Source of the DNA: an uncultured Alphaproteobacteria bacterium
Lineage (GTDB): Bacteria; Pseudomonadota; Alphaproteobacteria; Rs-D84
DNA length: 13,904 bases
Assembly (NCBI GenBank): GCA_947304085.1
Contig: CAMZAC010000007.1
Location: 1 to 13,904 of the forward strand
Direction: 5' to 3'
A program made the position numbers and the translations under genes. The notes under the pieces are model-generated. The model was not told the DNA's origin, made no database searches, and saw only the letters and a program-made list of their open reading frames with translations. How positions within the stretch are numbered: the stretch's first letter is position 1; each line of letters starts with the position of its first letter. Shown here one piece after another: positions 13,120-13,904 of this stretch.

Positions 13120-13904
13120 ATTTATCCCATACATCTGATATCGTAGCTTCTGCCAACAAAGGAACAGACAATTCTGTCACGTGTTCCATTTCATATTTTA
13201 TTAAGTCTGCGAAATGTTCAGCTTTGTCTGCAGTGCATTCAAACACGATTTCATCATGAACCTGTAAAACCATTTTTATATCGTTTTTGTTTGGAATAAT
13301 GATTTTTTTATAAATATTTACCATTGCTAATCGCATTAAATCTGCTTCGAATCCTTGAATAGGTGCGTTTATTGCAGCGCGTATTGCATATCCACGCAAA
13401 CGGGGATTGTTGGCCTCTGGTATTTCAATTCTGCGATGCCATGGTGTGTAAACACAGTGATTTTCCAAAACAAAATCGGTTATATTTTTAATGTATTGTT
13501 TGACTTCTGGTAAATTAGCCATATAAGAGTCAATAATTTGTTTTGCTTGCTCACTTGATACGTTTAATTGATTAGCCAACCCCCAGGAAGATATGCCGTA
13601 CACAATCGAAAAGTTTATTGTTTTGGCTGCCCGTCTTAAATCTTTTGGGACAGGCTTGTTGTTTGGAATATTAAATATTTTACGTGCGGTTTGTTCGTGT
13701 ATATCCATACCTGCGTTAAAAGTTTCTTTGAATACAACAACTTTTGCAACATCTGCCAGTAATCGTAATTGAATCTGCGAATAATCAATACCAATTAATT
13801 TATTTCCGGGTTCTGCAATAAAGCATTTACGAATTTCTTCGCCTAGTTCTGTTTTTACAGGGATGTTTTGTAGATTTGGGTTGCGACTGGACAAGCGGCC
13901 AGTG
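13118..13904 (-). CDS. polA: DNA polymerase I, C-terminal polymerase domain, truncated by the window edge
   Basis: Family A DNA polymerase that fills gaps and replaces Okazaki primers. Only the last 261 or so codons are visible. The frame continues off the right edge, beginning TGRLSSRNPNLQNIP, so the TTG at 13894 is internal. Motif A reads DYSQIQLRLLA, motif B (O helix) RRAAKTINFSIVYGISSWGLA with the Arg, Lys, Phe and Tyr of the family, and motif C VLQVHDEIVFE with the catalytic Asp-Glu. Motif A is odd: the Glu of DYSQIELR, equivalent to E. coli Glu710, is Gln (codon CAA). The O-helix Phe equals E. coli Phe762. Polymerase residues are otherwise intact and the frame is unbroken to the stop at 13118. 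Presence of the exonuclease domains cannot be judged from this window. Confidence 0.96.
   Translation of the reverse strand, partial: TGRLSSRNPNLQNIPVKTELGEEIRKCFIAEPGNKLIGIDYSQIQLRLLADVAKVVVFKETFNAGMDIHEQTARKIFNIPNNKPVPKDLRRAAKTINFSIVYGISSWGLANQLNVSSEQAKQIIDSYMANLPEVKQYIKNITDFVLENHCVYTPWHRRIEIPEANNPRLRGYAIRAAINAPIQGFEADLMRLAMVNIYKKIIIPNKNDIKMVLQVHDEIVFECTADKAEHFADLIKYEMEHVTELSVPLLAEATISDVWDK

Noticed and set aside
1..13904. CRISPR arrays, tRNA/rRNA genes, insertion sequences, prophage genes or attachment sites
   Set aside because: Reading both strands showed no spaced direct repeats, cloverleaf-like segments, transposase or integrase motifs; the only repeated elements are the terminator stems.

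Overview
The window is a gene-dense, AT-rich bacterial chromosome segment that reads as an uncultured, probably anaerobic or fermentative member of the Alphaproteobacteria. The clues are an RNase E with an acidic insert in its S1 domain, a CarD/CdnL regulator, a BamE lipoprotein with an alphaproteobacterial-style C-terminus, an alphaproteobacterial-type RecO, and promoters close to CTTGAC-N16/17-CTATAT. A full-length pyruvate:ferredoxin/flavodoxin oxidoreductase (PFOR) argues for an oxygen-poor lifestyle. Taxonomy is inferred from protein resemblance only.

Layout from left to right. A 5'-truncated RNase E gene (1-1790) ends at a hairpin terminator. nifJ (PFOR, 1912-5409) is followed one base later by a BamE-like lipoprotein gene (5411-5839). 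carD (5924-6493) and ssb (6590-7039) come next, each ending at its own terminator. An unrecognised 373-residue coiled-coil protein (7172-8293) has its own promoter and converges on the minus-strand pair tpiA-grpE (9610 down to 8343) at a perfect 16-bp inverted repeat. Diverging from tpiA is a short PpiD/SurA-like membrane-anchored folding factor (9676-11085). Then come recO (11148-11795), a membrane-anchored DsbA-like thiol oxidoreductase (11870-12691), a 92-residue coiled-coil protein of unknown function (12810-13088), and the C-terminal polymerase domain of DNA polymerase I on the minus strand, cut by the right edge (13904 to 13118).

Most genes are housekeeping: RNA decay and transcription (rne, carD), DNA replication and repair (ssb, recO, polA), envelope protein biogenesis (bamE, ppiD-like, dsbA-like), protein folding (grpE) and central carbon metabolism (nifJ, tpiA). 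They form short transcription units separated by compact Rho-independent terminators, several sharing a CACCGC/GCGGTG stem. No tRNA, rRNA, CRISPR array, insertion sequence or prophage gene was seen, and no gene-free stretch exceeds about 135 bases.

I did not find a convincing new multi-gene system. The points most worth checking are the Glu-to-Gln change in motif A of DNA polymerase I, the unrecognised gene at 7172-8293 between look-alike terminators, the reduced PpiD-like protein, a possible leaderless recO transcript, and a small upstream ORF overlapping the carD start.
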